The notes under the pieces: generated by a model
What the model saw: the letters and a program-made list of their open reading frames with translations, nothing else
The model's database searches: none
What the model was told of the DNA's origin: nothing
Translations under genes and position numbers: made by a program
Origin: Vibrio hippocampi
Lineage (GTDB): Bacteria > Pseudomonadota > Gammaproteobacteria > Enterobacterales > Vibrionaceae
Reading direction: 5' to 3'
Assembly: GCF_921292975.1 (NCBI RefSeq)
Contig: NZ_CAKLCM010000002.1
Coordinates: 1,302,001 to 1,366,000, forward strand
Length of the DNA stretch: 64,000 nt
Part shown: positions 27,572 through 35,785 of the stretch, one piece after another
Numbering within the stretch: position 1 is the first letter of the stretch
Layout: each line of letters begins with the position of its first letter

Positions 27572-27617
27572 ATAAAAATCACAGATGTAAGTAAATGTTT
27601 CTATTTGTGATTTTTAT
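27572..27617. promoter_or_regulatory. AT-rich 12-bp inverted repeat upstream of the small gene
   Basis: ATAAAAATCACA (27572-27583) and TGTGATTTTTAT (27606-27617) are perfect inverse copies with a 22-nt spacer. It may be an operator or attenuator for the small minus-strand gene at 27423-27533. The rest of the gap to 28083 shows no gene. Confidence 0.45.
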
Positions 27618-28083
27618 ATCATCACACACACTTTGGTACTTAAGTGCTAGACAAAGCTCAATAAATAAGGGGGAAGTTACTGACGCCTTGTTATCGAATT
27701 TTGCAGCCAAAATTGAATGAAAATCAAACAACAGATGACGATATTAATGATACCTTTTGGCTCTCAATTAGAGTCGAAGATCCTCAGTAAACCCTCGCAT
27801 AAGTTAATCAGTCGCTAACTAAATACTCTAGGGACACTAAAAGTAAAAATTTCCGCAATAAAAAGTGCTAAAGAACGAAATTAATCACAGAAATTGTAGA
27901 AACCGAATCGTTGTCAGTAACAAATATTAATGGAGTAAGATGAGTTATTAGAAGATGGTCGCCTATTACAACTAAGGGTTCGGCATATCGCGCATTACTT
28001 GGGTTGACGACTACAAGGGTTACTTCAGTTCATTAATTTGCGCTTATAACAAGGGAACAGCACAGAAGATACAGAAATGTAAC

Positions 28084-28160
28084 TTACTGAAATATATAAA
28101 ATAAAAAGCCGCAGCGTAATGCTGAGGCTGTGAATGTGGCGCTAAGTGAGGGAGTCTAAC
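28084..28160. repeat. Attachment-site-like remnant (terminator plus tRNA 3'-end-like), copy 2 of 3
   Basis: Read on the minus strand: a T-arm/acceptor-like tail (28137-28160), then a linker, then the hairpin 28106-28130 with two mismatches, then A/T sequence ending ATATATTTCAGT. It matches the copy at 30850-30924 along its length; the 24-bp tRNA-like part is identical at 20 positions. I read it as a displaced tRNA 3' end left by integration. Confidence 0.6.
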
Positions 28161-28175
28161 TCCTAGGCTATCTAG

Positions 28176-29123
28176 CTACCGTACAACGCCCAACCATTGA
28201 TGTTTGGTCGCGAGTTCAGAGAGAATCTCTATCTCTTTTTCTGACTCTGCTTTTAGCCACGCCACCAGCTCATCGATCACTGGAGATTGAGAACGACTGT
28301 GACAAAAATATTGCCAAGGACTGAATTGCACTGGGGTTTCTGGCGGACAAACCAAATAACCATGTTCCAGTTCTGGAAGAATCAGAAGTAGATCGGTAAC
28401 GGTCACGCCTTGACCCGCTAAACATGCACTCAGAGCCATGTCCAAGGTGAAAAACGTGGTGTTACGGGCATTCTGTTCGACTTTATATTTTGTTCCACGC
28501 AGCCAAGTATTCCAGTCAAAATGATCCATCGTTGGATGTAACCTGGGCATTTGAAAAATAGACGTGATACTGGCACCTTCTGCAACAAGTTGTTGGGCGC
28601 ATACTGGCGCCATATACTCTTCTCTTAGGTAATGAATATTTGGTGTATTTTTATAAAGGCTGCCGCGACGAGTGTTAAGAATTAATAGGTCATAATCGCT
28701 CGCATTGATACTTTCATCTTCATCGATTGTCGGAACAATCACGATTTCGTAATCTGGATACCTATCAATCAACATCTGGGTCTTAGGAATTAAAGAGCGC
28801 GTTGCGTAACTAAGGGCAGCCTTGATAACGATTTTTTTCTGAGGAATGCTTTTCCAACTCGCCAAAAGAGACTGTATAGATTGATAGTTACTCTCTAGCG
28901 CAGAATACAGAGATTCCCCCTTTAGCGTTAACTCAATAGAACGATTTTTTCGGATAACTAGAGATTCATTCAAGTCATCTTCCAGTTGTTTCACCTGTCG
29001 ACTTACCGCACTTTGAGTAACATTGAGTTCATTAGCCGCAAGAGTAAAGCTCATAAGCCTTGCTACAGATTCAAACACCTGAAGACCTTTATGAGAATAG
29101 GGTAAATCTGGATACGGAGTCAT
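28176..29123 (-). CDS. LysR-family transcriptional regulator (GcvA-like subgroup)
   Basis: A 315-residue regulator: winged helix-turn-helix at about residues 10-70 (SFTLAANELNVTQSAVSRQVKQLE) and a periplasmic-binding-protein-like effector domain thereafter. It is divergent from the MATE exporter gene with a 100-nt gap that must hold both promoters, so control of that exporter is the natural inference. The 3' end abuts the attachment-like repeat at 28084-28160. Confidence 0.88.
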   Translation of the reverse strand: MTPYPDLPYSHKGLQVFESVARLMSFTLAANELNVTQSAVSRQVKQLEDDLNESLVIRKNRSIELTLKGESLYSALESNYQSIQSLLASWKSIPQKKIVIKAALSYATRSLIPKTQMLIDRYPDYEIVIVPTIDEDESINASDYDLLILNTRRGSLYKNTPNIHYLREEYMAPVCAQQLVAEGASITSIFQMPRLHPTMDHFDWNTWLRGTKYKVEQNARNTTFFTLDMALSACLAGQGVTVTDLLLILPELEHGYLVCPPETPVQFSPWQYFCHSRSQSPVIDELVAWLKAESEKEIEILSELATKHQWLGVVR

Positions 29124-29223
29124 AATATTTCACATGAGTTTAGGTAATGTCAGAGTGGCATAAATGTAAATTGAATACCAGCAATGAAACCGTTACTTTG
29201 TCACCATTATCAATGAGGTTTCC

Positions 29224-30582
29224 ATGCAAAAAATATTTTCACTCGCCTTTCCCCTTATTATCTCCCAGCTTATCTCTATGGCACTAGTGCTGACAGATAT
29301 CTGGATGATGTCACAGATCAGTGTGGCTGATCTCGCGGCGGGAGGTCTAGGCGCATCCGTTTACGCTTTCGTTTTTTTGGTTGCCTCCAGCATGGTTGGC
29401 TATAGTGCCAATCTTATTGCTGTGGCTTTTGGTCAAAGTATTTCCCGACCAGAATTTGGTTTTCAGCAGATTCGCAACAGTGTTAAAGGTGCTGTTATGC
29501 TAGCGGTTATCTGCACGGCTTTACTCACCATTAGCTTTTCCTATGCACCCAACCTTTTAAGTTATGCCAATCAACCAGAAACGGTTATCACTATCGCGAT
29601 GAATTACCTTAACGCATTGAAATGGGCAATGCTCCCAACTTTGCTGCTACTGATTTTAAGAGGGCTCACGAGTACATTTGGTGATGTTCGCAGTGTCATG
29701 CTGATGTCGATAGTGACTGTATTAATCAATGTACCGATAAGCTATTTCCTTGCCTTTACCCTCAATTACGGCATTGCCGGGCTTGGAGCCGGTACTTCTC
29801 TTTCCGCGCTAATAGTACTTATCGGCTATGGTTATTGGGTTTTTACTCACCATAAATATGCTAGGTTCGCACCGTGGAAAAATGTTGAAGAATATTCATT
29901 TAAACTAATGCTTCCACTCTTGAGCATGGGATTCCCGATCGCGTTAGCGGGTATTCTAGAACACGGACTTATTTACGGCGGAACATTGATGGCTGGGATG
30001 ATAAGTATTACTTCTTTAGCAATGCACCAGATATTACTGCAGTGTCTTAGCTTTACCTGGAATATCAACTTTGGTTTTTCTCAGGCTGCTTCAATACTCG
30101 TCAGCAAAGATTTTGGGGCAGAAAATTATACTGGCATCAAACGTATATCTAGTCAGAGCTTTCTACTCGTCACAGCCATAAGCTTTACTCTTGTGTTTGT
30201 TTTTATCTCTTGGCCAGAGTCCATTGCGACACTTTTCCAGCTAGGCGAAGGAGACAGTGCGACTAACAGTGACCTAACTCAAGTATTGCTGTCATCAATT
30301 TGGGTTGTTGCGCTCTGTTTCGTTGTCGATGCTTGGCAACTACTTGCACTAAACCTATTACGTGGCATGAAAATAGTTCTTTCTCCAACCCTAATGACAG
30401 GTATTGGCTATTGGATTTTTGGTCTACCTGCCGCGTGGCTATTAATGCAGCAGTATGGATTAGCCGGAATTTGGGCTGGGATTGGAGTCGGTTTAGGAGT
30501 AACGGGAATTTTGCTTCTTATCCAACTCATCCACACATTAAACCAAACGACTTTTACCGATCAAGAAGTAGAGGGGCTATAG
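29224..30582 (+). CDS. MATE-family multidrug/cation exporter
   Basis: A 452-residue inner-membrane protein with about 12 helices in two halves, starting IFSLAFPLIISQLISMALVLTDIWMM; MATE hallmark segments include DIWMM near the start and the WNINFGFSQAASILV segment at the start of the second half. Members expel drugs and dyes in exchange for Na+ or H+. The substrate is unknown. GAGG precedes the start by 6 nt. Divergent LysR regulator upstream. The pair sits between two attachment-like repeats, so it may be cargo of an earlier island. Confidence 0.88.
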   Translation: MQKIFSLAFPLIISQLISMALVLTDIWMMSQISVADLAAGGLGASVYAFVFLVASSMVGYSANLIAVAFGQSISRPEFGFQQIRNSVKGAVMLAVICTALLTISFSYAPNLLSYANQPETVITIAMNYLNALKWAMLPTLLLLILRGLTSTFGDVRSVMLMSIVTVLINVPISYFLAFTLNYGIAGLGAGTSLSALIVLIGYGYWVFTHHKYARFAPWKNVEEYSFKLMLPLLSMGFPIALAGILEHGLIYGGTLMAGMISITSLAMHQILLQCLSFTWNINFGFSQAASILVSKDFGAENYTGIKRISSQSFLLVTAISFTLVFVFISWPESIATLFQLGEGDSATNSDLTQVLLSSIWVVALCFVVDAWQLLALNLLRGMKIVLSPTLMTGIGYWIFGLPAAWLLMQQYGLAGIWAGIGVGLGVTGILLLIQLIHTLNQTTFTDQEVEGL

Positions 30583-30622
30583 TCCCTCTACTACCACGGT
30601 CCTTTGTTTTTTACGCAAATTT

Positions 30623-30844
30623 TTACTGAGTAAACGGCAGGTTAAAGTGATTTGATCGAGAGCGATAGTGCTTACACCATTGATCCATAATTTTACAACG
30701 TGCTTTCACATTCTCCGCTTTATCATATGCGGCTTCTACCTCACCTTTAACTTCATGTGCTAGGCACATGTCAACGTACCTGAGGTTGAACTCTAGCTCA
30801 TTTAAATTGGTCGACGCCATCGACCGAATACCATGACTACACAT
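30623..30844 (-). pseudogene. Decayed C-terminal fragment of a P4-type tyrosine integrase
   Basis: About 73 residues beginning CSHGIRSMASTNLNE, which matches the AHGMRSLASTTLNE box (catalytic His/Arg) of P4-like integrases, followed by a degenerate MCLAH...AAYDKAE stretch containing the position of the catalytic Tyr. Everything upstream of the HGxR box is missing, and the break falls next to the attachment-like repeat. Its partner for comparison is the intact integrase tail at 63670-64000. It is a remnant of an earlier integration. Confidence 0.8.
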
Positions 30845-30849
30845 ATAGT

Positions 30850-30924
30850 TTATTGAAATATATACGAAAAAGCCGCAGCGTAATGCTGCGGCTTAAAATG
30901 TGGCGGTGAGTGAGGGAGTCGACC
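30850..30924. repeat. Attachment-site-like remnant (terminator plus tRNA 3'-end-like), copy 3 of 3
   Basis: On the minus strand, 30901-30924 reads as a T-arm and acceptor end close to a tRNA-Ser type tail ending CACTCACCGCCA, but with one T missing in the TTCGA loop. It is followed by the perfect hairpin 30870-30894 with a U-run. This is the probable left boundary of the DISARM island. Confidence 0.65.
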
Positions 30925-31005
30925 AAATAGATTATCTATCTGAAACTTAAGAACTTATAGCAAGTCGACTTTCGGGAATATACACTCTGTCATACATTTC
31001 GTTTT

Positions 31006-31021
31006 TGTGATATTTATCACG
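31006..31021. promoter_or_regulatory. CRP-like palindrome
   Basis: TGTGATATTTATCACG fits the TGTGA-N6-TCACA pattern at 9 of 10 positions. It lies between the end of the NERD-helicase gene and the attachment-like repeat, with no intact gene reading from it. Confidence 0.35.
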
Positions 31022-31072
31022 ATTACCTTTAAGCAACCACACTCTAGGCTATTTAATTCAAAAAATATTCGT

Positions 31073-32752
31073 TCAATGCTCATTAATAACGACTAACAAG
31101 TGCTTAGCTCTTGAACATGCAACATAGTAATCAGCTCGTTGAAAGATGGGGGACTCCCTATTATAAGGGATATCTATGAGCATTATCGCGTCAGCCTCCA
31201 GGCCTTTAAATCCCTTAACTGTGGAGAACAAAATTCCCTTTCCTTCCTGCCAACGTTCTATGTCGCCAGTAATCTCTACTCCTCTAGCTTTGCTTAACGT
31301 AGCCAAGGAAGAATTACTCTGCTTATATGGGCTTAAAACCGCTACTTGACTTGGCTTTAAGTTACCTTTATTTATCCATTCATGTACATATCGTTCTACG
31401 CGCTTTTGGATTTCAAAACTATTATCCAGTCGAACGATGATTGGCTCATCCCCAACAGGAGCATCACCTTTAGTAGGAATTTGCTTATCAAGAATCTCGC
31501 TACACAAACTGGCTATAGATTTAGTATTGCGGCAGTTGACTGGAAGATTAAATGGCTGCCCTAAAGCAGGTAAAGACGGCTCTTGATCTACATATAAATT
31601 CTGATTGGGATCAAAGAAGACATACATAGCCCCCTCGTCACCATTTGTATTGATAAGCTCTAGTGGCAACCACCAATCTGATTGAAAGTCTTGGCCTTCA
31701 TCAACAATGACAGCATCATACCTATCTTCTAAAACGTCAATTGCCTCCACCAACAGCTCTGGTGCTTCTTCCCGCCAGAACTCGTCTTCATTTTGAGTAT
31801 AAGGATTAAATGGGATTCCAGCTTTTCTACATAAATCTGAGCAAAGACCGTGAAAATGTGTAACCGTGATTCTGTCGGTATAAACAGGAGAGATGCTGTC
31901 CCTCAACCATTTTGCAAGGGCTCTGTTGTAACACACAAGCAGCGTCTTCATTCCTTGGCTAGCAAACTTCTCTGCTTGAGCTTGTGCCAACATGGTTTTT
32001 CCTGAGCCAGCTATACCATTTATACAAGCTCTTTGTGTATGCGATAAAAAATCCAAAAGCATGAGCTGGTCGTTAGTAAGACGAAATAGTTTTTCTTCTT
32101 GGTCTTCTATTTTCCGAAAAAGAACTGGAAGCAGAGCAAAACTTGGCGAAATGGACTTGTAGATTTTTTGTCTATCCTCTTTTGAAAGAGGAATTGGGTT
32201 TTCACGCCTAACCCATTGAGATAAGGCGGACTTAATTCTTCTATCTAAAAACGGGAGGTCATTTGCAGATAGTATGACTGATGGTGTAGCTCCTGCTGGA
32301 GTCTCCCCACTATATTCACAATCAGGAAACACGGCGGCATAACCGTAACCAAATGGCAAACTGTTTGCTCCGTTATAGCCCTTTTGCTTAATTTCCTTCT
32401 CCAAGAAATGAGTATTTCTTCGTGCCTGTTCAAAAGGGTCTTGAATTGACCTTAGATTGCCATTAGGTAAAACCCTGTTCCATTCACGAGTTTCGTTGTC
32501 ATATCTAATTTCCCCCCCTTTTACCTCAAGCACCAACATTCCATGAGAAGGAAGAATAACTACAAAATCCGTTTCACCTTCTTTGAGCGTCGTATTACCT
32601 TTGTCATTTCTGTCGACCCTAAGCCATGGGTAACTATGATAAATAACACAATCGTCAGGTAACAAATCTACCAGAAACCTTGCGACATCCCTTTCCGACT
32701 TAATGCTTATATCTTCAATGTTAACCTTTGGAATTAATCTAGCCAAAATCAA
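31073..32752 (-). CDS. NERD nuclease-SF1 helicase fusion, last gene of the DISARM operon
   Basis: A 559-residue protein. The N-terminal NERD (nuclease-related) domain spans about 20-130, with the nuclease-type pattern Asp62...Glu76-Val-Lys78 (ETDFVV...LEVKGG). A UvrD/Rep-type SF1 helicase follows: Walker A GIAGSGKT (246-253), Walker B VIVDEGQDF (348-356), a motif IV-VI region with SRNTKS-like NCRNTKS, and a final CSRAKHLLVVI. The first codon is a TTG, and a second TTG two codons later has better spacing to AGGA, so the exact start is uncertain. It follows drmC by 10 nt, so it is co-transcribed with DISARM. It is not one of the named DISARM core subunits; a nuclease-helicase effector role is inferred. 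Confidence 0.88.
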   Translation of the reverse strand: MILARLIPKVNIEDISIKSERDVARFLVDLLPDDCVIYHSYPWLRVDRNDKGNTTLKEGETDFVVILPSHGMLVLEVKGGEIRYDNETREWNRVLPNGNLRSIQDPFEQARRNTHFLEKEIKQKGYNGANSLPFGYGYAAVFPDCEYSGETPAGATPSVILSANDLPFLDRRIKSALSQWVRRENPIPLSKEDRQKIYKSISPSFALLPVLFRKIEDQEEKLFRLTNDQLMLLDFLSHTQRACINGIAGSGKTMLAQAQAEKFASQGMKTLLVCYNRALAKWLRDSISPVYTDRITVTHFHGLCSDLCRKAGIPFNPYTQNEDEFWREEAPELLVEAIDVLEDRYDAVIVDEGQDFQSDWWLPLELINTNGDEGAMYVFFDPNQNLYVDQEPSLPALGQPFNLPVNCRNTKSIASLCSEILDKQIPTKGDAPVGDEPIIVRLDNSFEIQKRVERYVHEWINKGNLKPSQVAVLSPYKQSNSSLATLSKARGVEITGDIERWQEGKGILFSTVKGFKGLEADAIMLIDIPYNRESPIFQRADYYVACSRAKHLLVVINEH

Positions 32753-32762
32753 TATCCTATTT

Positions 32763-33908
32763 TTATATAACTTCCATTGCTAGTGGCACGAAATCTAACC
32801 ACTCATCTTCACTTATTTTAATTTTCTCTGTCGGACCAAAGCCCTTAACCGTCACAAGATAGTATTGCTGTCCATCAGTAATATTTTGCTGCTTATTCCA
32901 GCGATAGTTGCCCAAATACAGTTTTCCATCAAAGCTGATTATGACCAATGTGCCAGCTTTTGGCTTGCCCTCGTTAGAGTCACACTTGATAAATTTCCTC
33001 ACATCTTTACAGCCAGTTTTTTGGTTTTCAAACTCTATGCGTACGGGTTCACCCTCTTCCAATGCCTTTGACGCATCATCTAAATTTATTGTGTTTTTAT
33101 CTGTAAGCTCAGGAATATTCTTGTTTACAAAGACCGAAGAAGTATACGGAAAAATCTCTTTAGAATTAATCATAGAGTTGAGTTGACTACAAATATCAGC
33201 CGGAATACTTCCTCCTTCGATATTGATGCCCATTTCTATATTTCTATCGAGCGCAGCTTCGGTCAAGTTGGCACTAGTTATAAATGCCCCTCGCCTATCA
33301 GCAACAGCGCACTTTGCGTGTACTCGAGCAAATCCACTTTGATACTTTTCTCTGTTCTCACGAGGCCAAATATACAACTGAATGTTTGGGATGTTCGTAT
33401 GGAGTCTCTCAAGTGTCTTTAAAAAAACGCTTGATGACTCCTTATCCTCAGACTCCAAAAGCATTCTTACTTGTACACCCCTCGCAATTGCCTGCTTAAG
33501 TGCTTGCTCAACATTGGGGATGTTCACCAATACGAACGAAACGATAAATAACGTCTCTTTAGCAGAATTTATAATGTCTAATAGAACTTGTTCGGACCTT
33601 CGAACCGGAAACAAGTTTGAGTCAGGGCCTGTCCATACAAGTTCTGTCGATTCATGCTCTCTTTGTTTTGATGACGCATAAGAGGCGCCGAGTATCAGCG
33701 CCGCTAACTCTTCACTTGTACAAGTACTGTTCTTCCAAGCACTTAAAAGTGAATTAAGTGCATCATTGGAAGCTTCTGCATTAAAAAAACCCTTTAATAC
33801 AAAAGAATCCATTGATTCAGTCACTTTAATTTTCTTTGAAAGTGACTTTATTTTATCAAAGTGCTGATCTTTGACGACATCATAGATATACAGAAGTAAG
33901 TCATCCAT
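32763..33908 (-). CDS. drmC: DISARM protein DrmC (phospholipase D-like)
   Basis: A 381-residue protein with a phospholipase D superfamily core (about 95-240). One HKD motif is clear: His-Ala-Lys...Asp at about 197-204, followed by GAFITSANLTEAAL. PLD folds in defence proteins are often nucleases. DrmC is part of the DISARM core but is dispensable in some tested systems. The start at 33908 overlaps the drmB stop (TGATG), preferred over a TTG one codon earlier. The domain after residue 240 is beta-rich and not recognised. Confidence 0.88.
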   Translation of the reverse strand: MDDLLLYIYDVVKDQHFDKIKSLSKKIKVTESMDSFVLKGFFNAEASNDALNSLLSAWKNSTCTSEELAALILGASYASSKQREHESTELVWTGPDSNLFPVRRSEQVLLDIINSAKETLFIVSFVLVNIPNVEQALKQAIARGVQVRMLLESEDKESSSVFLKTLERLHTNIPNIQLYIWPRENREKYQSGFARVHAKCAVADRRGAFITSANLTEAALDRNIEMGINIEGGSIPADICSQLNSMINSKEIFPYTSSVFVNKNIPELTDKNTINLDDASKALEEGEPVRIEFENQKTGCKDVRKFIKCDSNEGKPKAGTLVIISFDGKLYLGNYRWNKQQNITDGQQYYLVTVKGFGPTEKIKISEDEWLDFVPLAMEVI

Positions 33909-35785
33909 CAACAGTCAACCTCAAAAAACGCTGCACCATCATTATCAAGCGTTGGTACTACCAACGCTCTGTCAAGGTAGCGGTTGTTTTTTTCACATGA
34001 CGTTTCAGCAGCAAAAGTACAAGCGTGGCAAGCCGCAGCATGTAAAGTTCGGTCTTTTTCAGGGTTATGCTCTGAGCAGAGTGGATCCGATGAACAAACT
34101 CTCGCGCGATTTAGTGCTTGATGGAGTAGTCTTTCCAAGTTTTCAGCCTTGCCTAACTCAACCAACCCTCCGAGGGTACCATCAGAGTCAGCAGCCGCGG
34201 TGTATATCAAGATACCAGCTTGGTTGTTTTCACCACTTGTATCACCATAAATTCTTTCACGAATACTTGCTGCATTGTAGCCACACTCAAGAGCGAGCTC
34301 CCTAATTAGTAAATGAGCTATAGTGTGTAGCAAGACATAACGAACCCCTGGATACCCACTATCTGGAGATAATCCCCTAGCTAATCTCCAGCCTTTATGG
34401 CCATTAATTAATTTTTCATTAATAACCTGAACAGCCGGAATCTGCTCCCATTGATTCAGTTCATCCTCATTGAAACAAATAAAAATACCTTCACCATGTA
34501 CCTGGCTAGCTGGTACCCAAGTAGGTGTATCCTTACATAACGAAGCCATTGGCGGTTGCTCATCTGGATTATTGCTTTCCTCAGGAGCTTCTACTCGCGT
34601 GAAACCAATTAAAGCATTCACCTCCCTCAATCGTTTCAGTAGTAAAACATTCGATATTTGCTTCTTGTATTTTGCGGGTACACTTGTTGCCTCACTTAAA
34701 AAGTGTGGCCAATCAGTTGGCGGGTTGGGCTCAATAAACACTTCCCATTCTGGCCCCTTAATATCTTCCTGAGTTACCGTACCACCTACTTCACCATTAT
34801 TGATAGCTTCTATAACGGACCAAATTTCCTCAGCAGAATATTGGTCAATTCCAGGTAGTATTGCATTTTTCACTAATACTTTAAGAATCGCTTTGACTTC
34901 AAAAACAGACTCAACATCTGAAAAGTTATCCCAGCCATCCTGAACCAGCTGAATAATAGGATCACGAGTTAGTGGAATAGCGAGGGCAGATAAAGTTATT
35001 GGGAACCAACTATTTGTTGCTCCAAGTAGCACAGCTCTAGCATCTTCTTCACAACTAGAATCATATTTGTCTAAATGAGGATGCCGCCCCCTACACGCCG
35101 GGAGATTTTCTTTACCTGCTTTTCCAAAAGCCTGCGCTAAATTTCGTTTAGCGTCACATTCATCACACTTAACCCAAAGGTTTTCTGTTTGCAACGAAGC
35201 ACCGCTTTCGAAGAAACGTAAACCACCAGTACAAGTAGAGTGCCCACCGTGCACATAGTAGCGCCAAGGGAAGTCATCTAAGTGACCATTGCGACATGCC
35301 AAGAGAAAACGAGCAGGTACAGCATCAGCATTTTTCGCTGGTTTATCCCCTTTGGAACCTCGGCACATTGAATGAACAAATCTCGTTTGTTCTGGCCTGA
35401 ATCTGTTTTCTTTAATATCAAAAAGTCCAGAGTCATACTCTGCTAACATTCCGCACTTAACACAGCGTAACCATCGAGGAAACGGCCTCACTGGGACTCC
35501 CACTCGTGCTTCCGCCGAAAATGGATCACTGGATTCTTTATTTGGAAACGGTGGCATTCTCATACTTTCGACTTGTTGCCCAAGTACTTTTTTTACCGCA
35601 GACAATAAACGAGCTTCAGTAATAGGAGGGCACCTATCTTTATCCCAACGGTCTATTCCCTGTGTAACAACCGATAGACTTGGCATATCTATTAATGCTC
35701 CAGGTCCATAGGTCCAAAGAAGCTGACTTGGTCTTACATCACCAACAGGAGTAATGTTTGAAATCGTCTTTTTACCAGCGCCCAT
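33908..35785 (-). CDS. drmB: DISARM protein DrmB (DUF1998)
   Basis: A 625-residue DUF1998 protein, which in DISARM forms a complex with the helicase DrmA that recognises invading DNA with a 5' end. The N-terminal part has paired Cys motifs (CVKCGM near 110; CDECDAKRN near 210). The DUF1998 region at about 470-600 contains YVLLHTIAHLLIRELALECGY and a Cys cluster (SSDPLCSEH, AACHACTF, TSCEKNNRYLDR). It overlaps drmA at TAATG and drmC at TGATG, indicating tight coupling. Confidence 0.92.
   Translation of the reverse strand: MGAGKKTISNITPVGDVRPSQLLWTYGPGALIDMPSLSVVTQGIDRWDKDRCPPITEARLLSAVKKVLGQQVESMRMPPFPNKESSDPFSAEARVGVPVRPFPRWLRCVKCGMLAEYDSGLFDIKENRFRPEQTRFVHSMCRGSKGDKPAKNADAVPARFLLACRNGHLDDFPWRYYVHGGHSTCTGGLRFFESGASLQTENLWVKCDECDAKRNLAQAFGKAGKENLPACRGRHPHLDKYDSSCEEDARAVLLGATNSWFPITLSALAIPLTRDPIIQLVQDGWDNFSDVESVFEVKAILKVLVKNAILPGIDQYSAEEIWSVIEAINNGEVGGTVTQEDIKGPEWEVFIEPNPPTDWPHFLSEATSVPAKYKKQISNVLLLKRLREVNALIGFTRVEAPEESNNPDEQPPMASLCKDTPTWVPASQVHGEGIFICFNEDELNQWEQIPAVQVINEKLINGHKGWRLARGLSPDSGYPGVRYVLLHTIAHLLIRELALECGYNAASIRERIYGDTSGENNQAGILIYTAAADSDGTLGGLVELGKAENLERLLHQALNRARVCSSDPLCSEHNPEKDRTLHAAACHACTFAAETSCEKNNRYLDRALVVPTLDNDGAAFFEVDC

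Noticed and set aside
30850..30924. Complete tRNA gene
   Set aside because: Only the 3' T-arm/acceptor-like end is present, with a base missing in the TTCGA loop; no D- or anticodon arm.
31073..32752. Stand-alone Gabija-like or UvrD defence gene
   Set aside because: The NERD domain and 10-nt spacing to drmC argue for a DISARM operon member; no OLD-type partner nearby.
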